DNA of 64,000 bases from Mesotoga prima MesG1.Ag.4.2. Lineage in GTDB: Bacteria; Thermotogota; Thermotogae; Petrotogales; Kosmotogaceae. The notes under the pieces were generated by a model, which saw only the letters and a list, made by a program, of their open reading frames with translations, was not told the DNA's origin and did not search any database. The position numbers and the translations under genes are program-made. Shown in pieces: positions 25,718-34,070 of this stretch. The first letter of the stretch is position 1, and each line of letters opens with the position of its first letter. The stretch is from assembly GCF_000147715.2 (NCBI RefSeq), contig NC_017934.1:2294001-2358000 (forward strand), read 5' to 3'.

Positions 25718-26251
25718 TTATAGAGGTAAAAAGAAGCTCCAAAAAACGCCCAATATGCCCGTACCAAATACGATCCAGATGACTGAAAGTTTGAATTTGT
25801 AGAGGATATAGAAGGCAGATACCGCTGTAACAATGGTGAAAACACTATTAATAGACTCAATCCCTATCCTTAAAGTAGCCGAAAGGATCAGTGCGATTAT
25901 CCCGAGCCTTAGGGCATTAAAGACCTCTGCCGTGTCGATCCATTTGGATAGAATTTTCAGAATCTTTAGTATCAGAAAAATCCAGAACACGCTTGGAAGA
26001 ACAACTCCGATAGTTGCGAGAATCGATCCTTGTACTCCGGCAATTCTGTAGCCAATAAAAGTGGCCGAGTTGATCGCAATGGGACCGGGAGTCATCTGTG
26101 AGATGGATATTAGAGTAAGGAACTCTTCAATTCCAATCCATTTGTTTACGTTTACTATTTGATCTTGTATTAAACTCAGAGCGCCATATCCTCCTCCGAA
26201 AGCTAGAAAACCGATCTTAAAGAAAGACCAGAAGAGATTCAGTAGAATCAT
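25718..26251 (-). CDS. chromate transporter half-protein (ChrA type)
   Basis: 177 residues from ATG 26251 (AGGAGG eight bases upstream), overlapping the preceding stop by 4 bases (ATGA). The N-terminal CHR motif is FFKIGFLAFGGGYGALSLIQDQIV, split here into FFKIGFLAFGGG and YGALSLIQ. There are five or six membrane segments with SQMTPGPIAINSATFIGYR. Short ChrA proteins work as pairs (homologous halves). Family role is export of chromate or related anions; the true substrate in this organism is unknown. Confidence 0.87.
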   Translation of the reverse strand: MILLNLFWSFFKIGFLAFGGGYGALSLIQDQIVNVNKWIGIEEFLTLISISQMTPGPIAINSATFIGYRIAGVQGSILATIGVVLPSVFWIFLILKILKILSKWIDTAEVFNALRLGIIALILSATLRIGIESINSVFTIVTAVSAFYILYKFKLSVIWIVFGTGILGVFWSFFLPL

Positions 26252-26790
26252 CTGGTCGACCTCCTGTCGATGAAATAAATGAGAAGCGAGCATACCAGCA
26301 AAACCAAGATAGACGATACATTAAGAAAGACAATTACCAAAGTGCCAGCAGCGATAACGATTACAATCAGGTATCTTCTAAGACTTTTTCGAAGAAGCTG
26401 AAACGAAAGATTAGCAAGTATTACAGTCACACCCACTCTCGCGCCGGCAAAAAAGCCTTTGAAGACAGGAAGGTCTACGAAATCGGTGAAGAAACTTGCT
26501 ATTACAAGTATTATAATAAATGGAGTTAACGAAGCTCCAAGCACCGCAAAAAAAGCGCCCCAAAACCCTGCAAGCCTACTTCCAAGGATCATAGCTGTGT
26601 TTATCGCTATAACACCAGGTACAGTTTGGGCAGTGACAATGACATCGAGAAACTCGTCTTCCTTTATTATCCTGTATTTGTCTACAATAAACTCCTTTAT
26701 TACAGGAATCATTGCATATCCGCCGCCTATAGTGAATGTGCTGACTTTGACGAATATCCAGAAAAGCCTAAGTGGGCTCATTGATTTCAA
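26248..26790 (-). CDS. chromate transporter half-protein (ChrA type)
   Basis: 180 residues if the TTG at 26790 is used; ATG 26781 would give 177, and neither has a strong ribosome binding site. FWIFVKVSTFTIGGGYAMIPVI and AQTVPGVIAINTAMILGSRLAG are the CHR-family signature blocks. Partner of the downstream half gene; the two together equal a full-length ChrA. Confidence 0.87.
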   Translation of the reverse strand: MKSMSPLRLFWIFVKVSTFTIGGGYAMIPVIKEFIVDKYRIIKEDEFLDVIVTAQTVPGVIAINTAMILGSRLAGFWGAFFAVLGASLTPFIIILVIASFFTDFVDLPVFKGFFAGARVGVTVILANLSFQLLRKSLRRYLIVIVIAAGTLVIVFLNVSSILVLLVCSLLIYFIDRRSTR

Positions 26791-27008
26791 CGTCCATCTA
26801 ATCCATGCTGGAGCGACGAACTTCCTCCTCTCATCATTATGAGTGCTCAGTCAAATGCAATAACCCGGAAAGACTCTAAGTCTTCTGTTCTCCGCCCATT
26901 TGCTCCTATATTTTACAACTCGTTCTGGTTTTCTGCAGTCATAAGTCAAGTTATCCTTTTGAACGGAGCATGTCTCACGTGATAAACTTTACTAAAGGGG
27001 GTGAACCT

Positions 27009-27629
27009 ATGGAAAACAGAATCAGATGGGGCGCCAAAGCGATTTCTTCTGACGGCAAAGACCTCGGGAAAGTCATTCGGGTAGTCATTCATCCTAAGAA
27101 CAACGAAGTCACTCATCTAGTGATAGAAAAGGGCATCTTCAATAGAGTGGCAAAATTGGTGCCAATAGCTACTGTGTTTTTTGCAGCTCCCGACGAAATT
27201 AGATTGAGAATTGAATCGAAAGACGTTGAAACACTGCAGGATTACGAAGAGACGTTCTTCGTTACTGGAGAAGAAATAGAGAATCTCGAAAGCGGAGTCA
27301 CCCCGGTTTACTGGTTAAGACCGGTTGGGGATTACGCAGAGCTATACCCTCTTCCACCGTTAAACACTTCGATAAATGTTCCAAAGGACAGCAAATCCCT
27401 TGAGCCGGGATGTGATATCGTTACCGCTGAAGAGAAGATTGTGGGAAGGGTAAAAAGCTTCGTTCTAAATGACGAAGGCAAGATCACCCATTTGATAGGT
27501 GAATGCGGAGGGTTTGGTTCTAGGTCAAAGAAACTGATACCGATAGACTGGGTTGAAGAAATCGATGAGTGTAAAGTAAGAGTTTCTGCATCGTCAGTTA
27601 TGGTAGAGAAATTGCCGGAAATGGATTGA
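27009..27629 (+). CDS. protein with two PRC-barrel domains
   Basis: 206 residues from ATG 27009 (GGGGGTG upstream). Two PRC-barrel-like halves are visible. The first has AISSDGKDLGKVIRVVIHPK and VTHLVIEKG; the second has DIVTAEEKIVGRVKSFVLND and ITHLIGECG. PRC barrels bind RNA or membrane-associated partners; the function here is unknown. First gene of a tightly packed seven-gene plus-strand run that ends at 33860. Confidence 0.75.
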   Translation: MENRIRWGAKAISSDGKDLGKVIRVVIHPKNNEVTHLVIEKGIFNRVAKLVPIATVFFAAPDEIRLRIESKDVETLQDYEETFFVTGEEIENLESGVTPVYWLRPVGDYAELYPLPPLNTSINVPKDSKSLEPGCDIVTAEEKIVGRVKSFVLNDEGKITHLIGECGGFGSRSKKLIPIDWVEEIDECKVRVSASSVMVEKLPEMD

Positions 27630-28180
27630 TGAAGAAAGTGACGGTGTACTATATGGCATCAGCCGGAATCTTATTCGTGCTCAATTTTTCTAAGGGTGCC
27701 TATTTTCATCCAGTCTTTTTTTTCTTGCCTTTCTTAATCATTGTTGATTATTTAATAGTTTCAGGTATTCCGGGGAGGAGTTATTCAATAAGAATTTCAG
27801 CCTTTCTGAGAAATATACAGTCTATACTCACCCTCAGGCGAACATTCGATGAGAGCACAAAAGGTAAGATTATCGATTCTGAGAATCTGAGAAACCTTGA
27901 GAAGGTAGTTTCCTCACTCGAAGAAAAACTGAAGAAGCCATCTGAGCTACAGAGAAAGCTGTATATTTTTTCAGCTTATGCAGCGCCGCTTTTTCCGCTC
28001 GCGGTTATGTTATCCTCCGTGATTGTTCAGAGAAGAGTCGAAATTGTGGCGGGTCTTTTTTCGTATGTGGCATCGTTGATAATTGTTCTCTTGTCAAGAA
28101 AGGCCTTTTCAAATCTTGAAAAGACTATCGAAAAACTGAATGAAGAAATTAGGAAAGCTGTGGACGATATCACTCAATAA
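27629..28180 (+). CDS. membrane protein of unknown function
   Basis: 183 residues from ATG 27629, overlapping the previous stop by one base. Four likely membrane segments in two hairpins (about 7-25 and 28-46; 115-135 and 141-160) flank a charged helical middle (FDESTKGKIIDSENLRNLEK) that may be a coiled coil. A second helix ends the protein. I recognise no family. Its position between the PRC-barrel gene and an ABC transporter suggests envelope function. Confidence 0.6.
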   Translation: MKKVTVYYMASAGILFVLNFSKGAYFHPVFFFLPFLIIVDYLIVSGIPGRSYSIRISAFLRNIQSILTLRRTFDESTKGKIIDSENLRNLEKVVSSLEEKLKKPSELQRKLYIFSAYAAPLFPLAVMLSSVIVQRRVEIVAGLFSYVASLIIVLLSRKAFSNLEKTIEKLNEEIRKAVDDITQ

Positions 28181-28211
28181 TTGAGAGTTTTTTATTGGAA
28201 GGAGATTCAAA

Positions 28212-28910
28212 ATGGCATTTGTTGAGGTCAGAGACCTTAGTAAAACTTACAGGTCGGGTGAAGTGTCGGTCGAAGCACTGAAGGGAGTTTCATTTGATAT
28301 TTATGAAGGCGAGATACTAGCGATTCTCGGACCGTCCGGATGCGGAAAAAGTACACTCCTGAACTGTCTTTCAGGAATAGATACGCCTACGGAGGGGAAG
28401 GTTACAGTCAAGGGGGTTGATCTTCACTCTTTGAAGGATGATGAAAAGACCCGCTTTAGGGCGATGAATATGGGGTTCGTGTTTCAATTCTACAATCTTA
28501 TACCTGTCTTAAAAGCAGTCGAAAATGTGGAACTCGCGATGCTTACAATGGGAAGTAATGAAAAGAAAGCCCGTGAAGCGGCGATGGAAATTCTTGCAAA
28601 AGTCAATTTAAGGGAGCGAGAACATTACCTCCCTTCAAGATTGAGTGGTGGTGAGAGACAGAGAGTCTCAATAGCAAGGGCACTCGTTCACAGGCCGGCT
28701 ATTGTATGGGCCGACGAGCCTACGGGAGCCCTGGATACGAAGACCAGCAATGATCTAATGAATCTCATCACCGAGCTGAATGAAACGTTCAATCAGACCT
28801 TCGTAATTGTTACGCACGACGAGAGAGTTTCTGCATTCTCAAACAGAGTTCTCCACATGGATAGTGGTAGCATTTTGAAGATTGAAGAAAATAAAGAATT
28901 GAAGGTGTAA
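28212..28910 (+). CDS. ABC transporter ATP-binding protein (MacB/LolD type)
   Basis: 232 residues, AAGGAG nine bases upstream of ATG. Walker A GPSGCGKST, Q-loop GFVFQFYNLIP, signature RLSGGERQRVSIARAL, Walker B VWADEPTGALD and switch His in VTHDERV are all intact. The sequence belongs to the group that pairs with FtsX-like permeases. Two bases separate it from the permease gene. Confidence 0.93.
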   Translation: MAFVEVRDLSKTYRSGEVSVEALKGVSFDIYEGEILAILGPSGCGKSTLLNCLSGIDTPTEGKVTVKGVDLHSLKDDEKTRFRAMNMGFVFQFYNLIPVLKAVENVELAMLTMGSNEKKAREAAMEILAKVNLREREHYLPSRLSGGERQRVSIARALVHRPAIVWADEPTGALDTKTSNDLMNLITELNETFNQTFVIVTHDERVSAFSNRVLHMDSGSILKIEENKELKV

Positions 28911-28912
28911 CA

Positions 28913-31900
28913 GTGATAATACAGATAATTAGTCTTTTTGCGGGTGTTGCCGTAATTGCGATACTAGTTTCAATGATAAGGAATCCGATAATTTTCAAAA
29001 TCGGTTACAGAAACATTTACAGGAGAAAATCCGATACTTTTTTGGTGATAATGGGATCTCTGATTGGAACGGCGCTTATCATGGGTTCGATGGCCATGAA
29101 TGATTCTTTTCAGAATTTCCTTTACGGTCAGATCGAAAGAACCCATGGTGAGATCGATGAACTGATCTACATCCCTTCAGATAATCAAAACATTGGTAAA
29201 GAGCTCATTCCCAATTCCAAAATCGAGATTCTTGTCGATTCACTTTTGAAGAACGAACAGGTAGACGGTGTCCTTCCTATTCTTAGTAGAACTGTCTCTA
29301 TTGGACTCCCCGGAGAGGCCAGAAGTCAAACTGGAAAGAGTTTTCAGGTGAGCATGATAGGAGTAGAAGCCGATCAACTCTCAAACTGGCCTGACGTCGA
29401 TAAAGTGGATCTGGTCCTCCCCTCTGCTACAGATGAACTTCCCGAGGTTGTCATCAACAAAGAGCTGGCCGAAGTTGCCGGGGTGGCGGTCGGGGATACT
29501 CTTGAAATTCTTGTAGACCCAGGACAGAGATTGCTTTTCTGGATTCCTCTTCCTGAGGTAAGGGTGGCTGAAATTGTTGAAGGGAATGGGATTCTTCACT
29601 ACCAGATAGAAAACCAGGGTTCAAATGGGTTTACCATGTTAATGGATGTTGAAGAAGCCAGAGAAGTACTTAAGATAGGTGTTGAAGACTATTATAATGC
29701 ACTAATCGTTTCGAACCGTGGGGATTTTCTAACAGGTGAAAGGCTTACAGATCAGGTTGTGGCAAGCATAAAGCCCTTAGTCGGTGAGGAAGTGGTGGTC
29801 AGGGAGGTCAAGAAGGATTCCTTGAGTATGGTTGACCAGGGGAATATCGGTCTCTTATTCCTCATGCTCAGTGTCTTTGCCATATTTGCAGGTGTGCTTC
29901 TTCTTACAAACATTTACTTGATGCTTGCTCAAGAGAGGAGGACCGAGCTTGGTACCCTCAGAGCGATTGGTTATTCAAGAAAAAGAGTGTCCAGGACGAT
30001 TCTCTATGAGGGTTTTTTCTATTCTATTTTCTCGTCAGGTATTGGAGTCCTCGCTGGGTTGGGAATTGCGAGGTTTATTTTAGGTAGTTTCGTAAACCTA
30101 TTTGAGGATGCGGTCTCACTGATACCTTTCGAAGGTGCAAATATCGCTTTTAACTCCATGCAGAACTCATTCGTGTTCTTCGTGCGGATCGATTCAATTG
30201 CCTATGGATTTCTTTTGGGGCTTATCATACCTATGATAATCATTGTTTACACGGGAAGGAAGATTTCACGCACGAATATAGTGACCGCGGTAAGAAATAT
30301 ACCTGAAGAGCTTGATGAAAGGAAGAGACTTCTGCTGAATGTCATAGCAGCCGTAGGGGTTCTTGTTTCAGTAGTGATGGCATACAGTGGATATTCGTTG
30401 GGAAATGCGACTGGCTTTTTTACCGGCGTTATGCTTGCGGGATTGCTGATTCCGGTTGCGATTCCGATGAAGAACAAAAGATGGATAGAATCTTTCTTCT
30501 CAATTGCGGTAATCGTATTCACAATGTTCAGCAATTCCTTTGATCTAATAGCATCGAATAGTGGCTCATCAATCTATCTCACGATTGCAAAAGGCGCAGC
30601 AATTCTCTTTGCCGGGCTATTTTTGATTGTCTACAACTTGAAGACCTTTGAGTACCTTCTGAACAAACTCTTTCAGAAAGCAAGAGCCGCAGCTCCTGTA
30701 TTCAAGATTTCAATTGCCTTTTCGGCAAGAAACCGTTTGAGAACAGGCCTCACTATTGCCATGTTTGCCGTTGTCATTTTTGTTATTACCCTGATTTCGA
30801 TAATTCCCTACTCTATGGAACAGATGCTCGTCAAAAGCAGAGATGCAATCTTTGCTGGCTTTGATGTTGGAGCTTTTTCTTTTACTGGTGAAAGTGCAAT
30901 TACCTTAACTGAACTGAAATCTCAGCTGGAAGTCAGGGAGATTTCGACGGTGTCGGGGATAAACGTTGCGCTGAGAAGAGACGGAAGATATGATGTGGAG
31001 CAAGTCTTTGCGCTTGACGATAATTTCATTGACTATAACAGGATGACGGAACTCGATTTCGTTGAAGGGCTTGGGATCTCAGACGTGAAAGACTTGTGGA
31101 ATTATCTGAGAGACAATTCCGGCACTGTTATAGTTTCAAACAGTGTTTTGCCGGATGTTCGACCAGGGGATGTGCTTGAACTAAGAAGGATAGCAGATCA
31201 AAGCGATACCGGAAACGGTGCCGCTGCTTTCACGCAGAAAAAGCTATCTTCAGAGATGATTGATTCAGGCCCTATTTATCTTGAAGTGATAGCAACGATC
31301 CCGGAAAACACCATCTCCTTCCTTAATGGACTGCTCATTTACATAGGGAATACTCCTGCGGAGTTGACAGGCAGCAGTGCCGCGAGACATTTCCTTTTCA
31401 ACCTTTCAGGAGACACCGAGGTAGAGAAAAAGGCAAACTTCGATTCGCTTCAGGATAAGATATCATCTAGAAGTCCTTTTCTTCTATACGTAGATGACAT
31501 AATGAACCTGACCTCAACAATGTTGCAAGGGACAATAAGCATTCTAAGGTCTTTTCTGTACTTCGGAATGCTTGTCGGCATAGTTGGTATAGCGATCATT
31601 ATGTTCAAAGCTCTTCATGAAAGGAAGAGGATTATCGGCATGCTCAAAGCAATTGGTTTCACCAAAGCAATGGTGTTTTCTTCTTTCTTACTTGAGACAT
31701 CGTTTATCGCGATCATTGGAATTCTCCTTGGGATGGTGACCGGTACGCTTACAAGCGTTGAAATCTTTGCCTCTCCTTTAATGGAGGGCATGAAGCTTTA
31801 CATTCCCTGGGATCAGCTTATCTCAATGGCGTTAATATTCTACATTGCCTCTCTTGTTTCGACCATTATTCCCAGCTATTCTGCTTCTAAAATTGCACCT

Positions 31901-31927
31901 GCAGAAGCTTTGCGATACTTTGAATAG
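28913..31927 (+). CDS. FtsX-like ABC transporter permease, two-domain
   Basis: 1004 residues from GTG 28913 (AAGGTG upstream). A first FtsX-type unit has an N-terminal anchor, a large extracytoplasmic domain, then membrane segments around RTELGTLRAIGYSRKRV. A second follows, with membrane segments around residues 600-625 and RKRIIGMLKAIGFTKAMV near the C-terminus. Such mechanotransmission-type transporters move lipoproteins, peptides or lipids, or act in envelope stress. The cargo cannot be read. Co-transcribed with signalling genes downstream. Confidence 0.88.
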   Translation: MIIQIISLFAGVAVIAILVSMIRNPIIFKIGYRNIYRRKSDTFLVIMGSLIGTALIMGSMAMNDSFQNFLYGQIERTHGEIDELIYIPSDNQNIGKELIPNSKIEILVDSLLKNEQVDGVLPILSRTVSIGLPGEARSQTGKSFQVSMIGVEADQLSNWPDVDKVDLVLPSATDELPEVVINKELAEVAGVAVGDTLEILVDPGQRLLFWIPLPEVRVAEIVEGNGILHYQIENQGSNGFTMLMDVEEAREVLKIGVEDYYNALIVSNRGDFLTGERLTDQVVASIKPLVGEEVVVREVKKDSLSMVDQGNIGLLFLMLSVFAIFAGVLLLTNIYLMLAQERRTELGTLRAIGYSRKRVSRTILYEGFFYSIFSSGIGVLAGLGIARFILGSFVNLFEDAVSLIPFEGANIAFNSMQNSFVFFVRIDSIAYGFLLGLIIPMIIIVYTGRKISRTNIVTAVRNIPEELDERKRLLLNVIAAVGVLVSVVMAYSGYSLGNATGFFTGVMLAGLLIPVAIPMKNKRWIESFFSIAVIVFTMFSNSFDLIASNSGSSIYLTIAKGAAILFAGLFLIVYNLKTFEYLLNKLFQKARAAAPVFKISIAFSARNRLRTGLTIAMFAVVIFVITLISIIPYSMEQMLVKSRDAIFAGFDVGAFSFTGESAITLTELKSQLEVREISTVSGINVALRRDGRYDVEQVFALDDNFIDYNRMTELDFVEGLGISDVKDLWNYLRDNSGTVIVSNSVLPDVRPGDVLELRRIADQSDTGNGAAAFTQKKLSSEMIDSGPIYLEVIATIPENTISFLNGLLIYIGNTPAELTGSSAARHFLFNLSGDTEVEKKANFDSLQDKISSRSPFLLYVDDIMNLTSTMLQGTISILRSFLYFGMLVGIVGIAIIMFKALHERKRIIGMLKAIGFTKAMVFSSFLLETSFIAIIGILLGMVTGTLTSVEIFASPLMEGMKLYIPWDQLISMALIFYIASLVSTIIPSYSASKIAPAEALRYFE

Positions 31928-31939
31928 GAAGTGATCCGG

Positions 31940-33061
31940 GTGAGTAGGATACTCGTGGTGGATGATGACTTGTCGGTTAGAGTTCTGTTGAAATCGATTC
32001 TTTCGAGAGACAACCATGACGTTGTAGAAAGTGCGGATGGCAGGTCGGCATTCTCATCGCTGGCTGTGCAGAAGCCGGATATAGTACTTCTTGACCTAAT
32101 GTTGCCTGATTATAATGGACTTGATATTCTGGCTCAGCTCAAAGAAAGTGAAGAGCTAGAGCCTATACCCGTTATTGTTCTTACGGGCTCTTCCGACAGA
32201 GAAAGCAAGCTCACTGCTCTGAGTTCAGGTGCCGTAGATTTCATTTCAAAGCCCTTTCTCCCCGAAGAGGTTCTACTTAGGGTAAATACTCATCTGAAGC
32301 TTCATGATCTTATCAGATCTTTGAGAGTGGCGGTAGATAATCTAGAAAGCGATGTCATAGCAGCCGGTAAAATTCAAAATGCTCTTGTTCCAAAAAGCAA
32401 TCCTCAAGGACTCTCTGTTGAATGGATATATGAACCTTCTTACAGGGTTGGTGGGGATATCTTCGATATATTCAAGCTGGATGAAAATCGGTACTTTGTT
32501 TATCTCGCCGACATGTCAGGACACGGCGTAAATGCGGCAATGCTATCGGTGATGGTACACAGGTTCATTGAAGATTTCAGGGCCAGTATCTATGATGGTG
32601 AGTTCGATTTGAGAAGTTTTATGAAGGAGCTGGATAGAAACTTTATTTTTGAGAGGTTCAACCTTTTCTTCACAATTGTTTCCGCAATAGTGGACTTTAA
32701 GGAAGGCTTCGTTCTGCTTTCAAATGCGGGACATCCGACTCCTTTGATGCAAAGAGAGGGATCTGTACAGTTTCTTGAAGGGAAGAGAGAAGCTCTTGTC
32801 GGAATAAATATGATTCACGGAGATGTTTCTAAGGTGCCTTTCCGTAGCGGTGATCGCTTGTTATTGTATACCGATGGGCTGATCGAAGTAATGAACGAAA
32901 AAGGTGAAATGTATGGCGAGGAAAGACTTAGAAATCTTATGAAGAGCAGTTCAGATATCGATATAAGGAGTACCGCTTTGCACTTGAAATCCTCTTATGA
33001 GAGTTTCAAGGGGAGTACACTTGCGGAAGACGATATTACGGCCTTACTGATACAGTTCTAG
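31940..33061 (+). CDS. response regulator with PP2C-type phosphatase output (RsbU/SpoIIE-like)
   Basis: 373 residues from GTG 31940 (AGGAAG upstream; the GTG at 31931 is too close to it). Receiver domain at residues 1-120: ILVVDDD, phospho-Asp in IVLLDLMLPDYNG, and the conserved Lys in FISKPF. SpoIIE/PPM phosphatase domain about 165-373: SYRVGGDIFDIF, ADMSGHGVNAAML, LSNAGHPTPLM, LLYTDGLIEVMN and EDDITALLI. It would dephosphorylate the STAS protein encoded next door. Confidence 0.9.
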   Translation: MSRILVVDDDLSVRVLLKSILSRDNHDVVESADGRSAFSSLAVQKPDIVLLDLMLPDYNGLDILAQLKESEELEPIPVIVLTGSSDRESKLTALSSGAVDFISKPFLPEEVLLRVNTHLKLHDLIRSLRVAVDNLESDVIAAGKIQNALVPKSNPQGLSVEWIYEPSYRVGGDIFDIFKLDENRYFVYLADMSGHGVNAAMLSVMVHRFIEDFRASIYDGEFDLRSFMKELDRNFIFERFNLFFTIVSAIVDFKEGFVLLSNAGHPTPLMQREGSVQFLEGKREALVGINMIHGDVSKVPFRSGDRLLLYTDGLIEVMNEKGEMYGEERLRNLMKSSSDIDIRSTALHLKSSYESFKGSTLAEDDITALLIQF

Positions 33062-33109
33062 TTCGGTAAGCTGTTGCCGAAAAGTCTAGGATGAGGAGCT
33101 GAGTGAAGA

Positions 33110-33454
33110 ATGTTCGAATTCAAGAAGGCTAACGATGAGATTGGAGTGATTTCCCTTGTTAAGAGGGCAAGAATTACGGGGGAAATGTCGGCAAATTTCA
33201 GAAAATGGCAAGAGACTGTTGATCTGAAAAGTTGCTCAACAGTTATTGTGGACGGCAACAACATCGAGTTCATTGATTCCATGGGAATTGCAGCTCTGAT
33301 AAGCATTTACAAGACGGTTTCCGCAAAAGGAAGTGATTTGATTCTGGTGAATCTTTCTGAAGAGATAAAGAAACTACTGAATACATTGCGACTTGACAGG
33401 CTCTTCATCATTAAGAACTGCAGCGTTGTAGAGGCCATCAAGGATTTGTGTTGA
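33110..33454 (+). CDS. STAS-domain anti-sigma factor antagonist (RsbV/SpoIIAA-like)
   Basis: 114 residues from ATG 33110. The STAS core STVIVDGNNIEFIDSMGIAAL holds the predicted phosphorylatable Ser in DSMG. Unphosphorylated protein of this type binds the kinase partner and frees its target. It sits between the phosphatase and kinase genes, giving a complete partner-switch. Confidence 0.88.
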   Translation: MFEFKKANDEIGVISLVKRARITGEMSANFRKWQETVDLKSCSTVIVDGNNIEFIDSMGIAALISIYKTVSAKGSDLILVNLSEEIKKLLNTLRLDRLFIIKNCSVVEAIKDLC

Positions 33455-33458
33455 AATA

Positions 33459-33860
33459 ATGGCCGAAGAGAACTACAGTTTCACGGTCGAACCCGAGCTG
33501 TATAAGATTGATGCTTTTTCTGCAAAAGTGTCCGAGATAGTCAGAAGAACTAAAGGAAATGAAACAGGATTCAGGGCAGGGCTGATAGTAATAGAAGCGT
33601 GCTCGAATATCGTTAAGCACGGTGAACTCAAGGAAGATGATCTTATTTCGGTAAACCTTGAAGTTGGAGAAGAAGAAGTGACTATCACCATCGAAGATGC
33701 CTCCACAGAGTTCAATCCTCTTAAGGTAGACGATCCAAATCTTGAGAACATAGAACTTCTGCAAAAAGGTGGAATGGGCGTTTATTTGATAAAGAGGTTT
33801 TCAAAGAGGGTTGATTATCGTTACGAGAACGGGAAAAACCTTTTGAAGATCATTATCTAG
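33459..33860 (+). CDS. anti-sigma factor serine kinase (RsbW/SpoIIAB-like HATPase)
   Basis: 133 residues from ATG 33459, four bases after the STAS gene. GHKL ATPase motifs: IVIEACSNIVKHG (N box), TIEDASTEFNP (G1) and GGMGVYLIKRF (G2). It would phosphorylate the STAS protein and hold an unknown target. No sigma factor gene is adjacent, so the target may be a sigma factor elsewhere or a different enzyme. Confidence 0.88.
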   Translation: MAEENYSFTVEPELYKIDAFSAKVSEIVRRTKGNETGFRAGLIVIEACSNIVKHGELKEDDLISVNLEVGEEEVTITIEDASTEFNPLKVDDPNLENIELLQKGGMGVYLIKRFSKRVDYRYENGKNLLKIII

Positions 33861-33881
33861 TACTGCCAGTACAGAGGCTGT

Positions 33882-33911
33882 TTGACTAAGTTGGTTTTGA
33901 TATGATATAAA
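33882..33911 (+). promoter_or_regulatory. promoter of the ABC-F leader region
   Basis: TTGACT (33882-33887), 18 bases, TATAAA (33906-33911). It directs a transcript with a leader of about 150 bases before the ABC-F gene. Confidence 0.6.
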
Positions 33912-33940
33912 TAAAAGATCATAGAACAGCAGGTGCCGAA

Positions 33941-33961
33941 ATGAAGAAAAAGCTTCTCTGA
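33941..33961 (+). CDS. possible six-residue leader peptide (MKKKLL) of the ABC-F gene
   Basis: AGGTG five bases before ATG, then five more sense codons and TGA. It lies on the long leader of the ABC-F gene. An inverted repeat AACTACA/TGTAGTT at about 34003-34036 follows it. Resistance-type ABC-F genes are often controlled by stalling on such short frames; here this is only a hypothesis. Confidence 0.35.
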   Translation: MKKKLL

Positions 33962-34070
33962 ACTGCGTAATTCAATACTTTCTCATACGACTCATCGATC
34001 AACAACTACATAAGTGATCCCTAGTTTTTTGTAGTTTATTGCTGCCAAGCCTTTACTGGAGGTGATCGAA

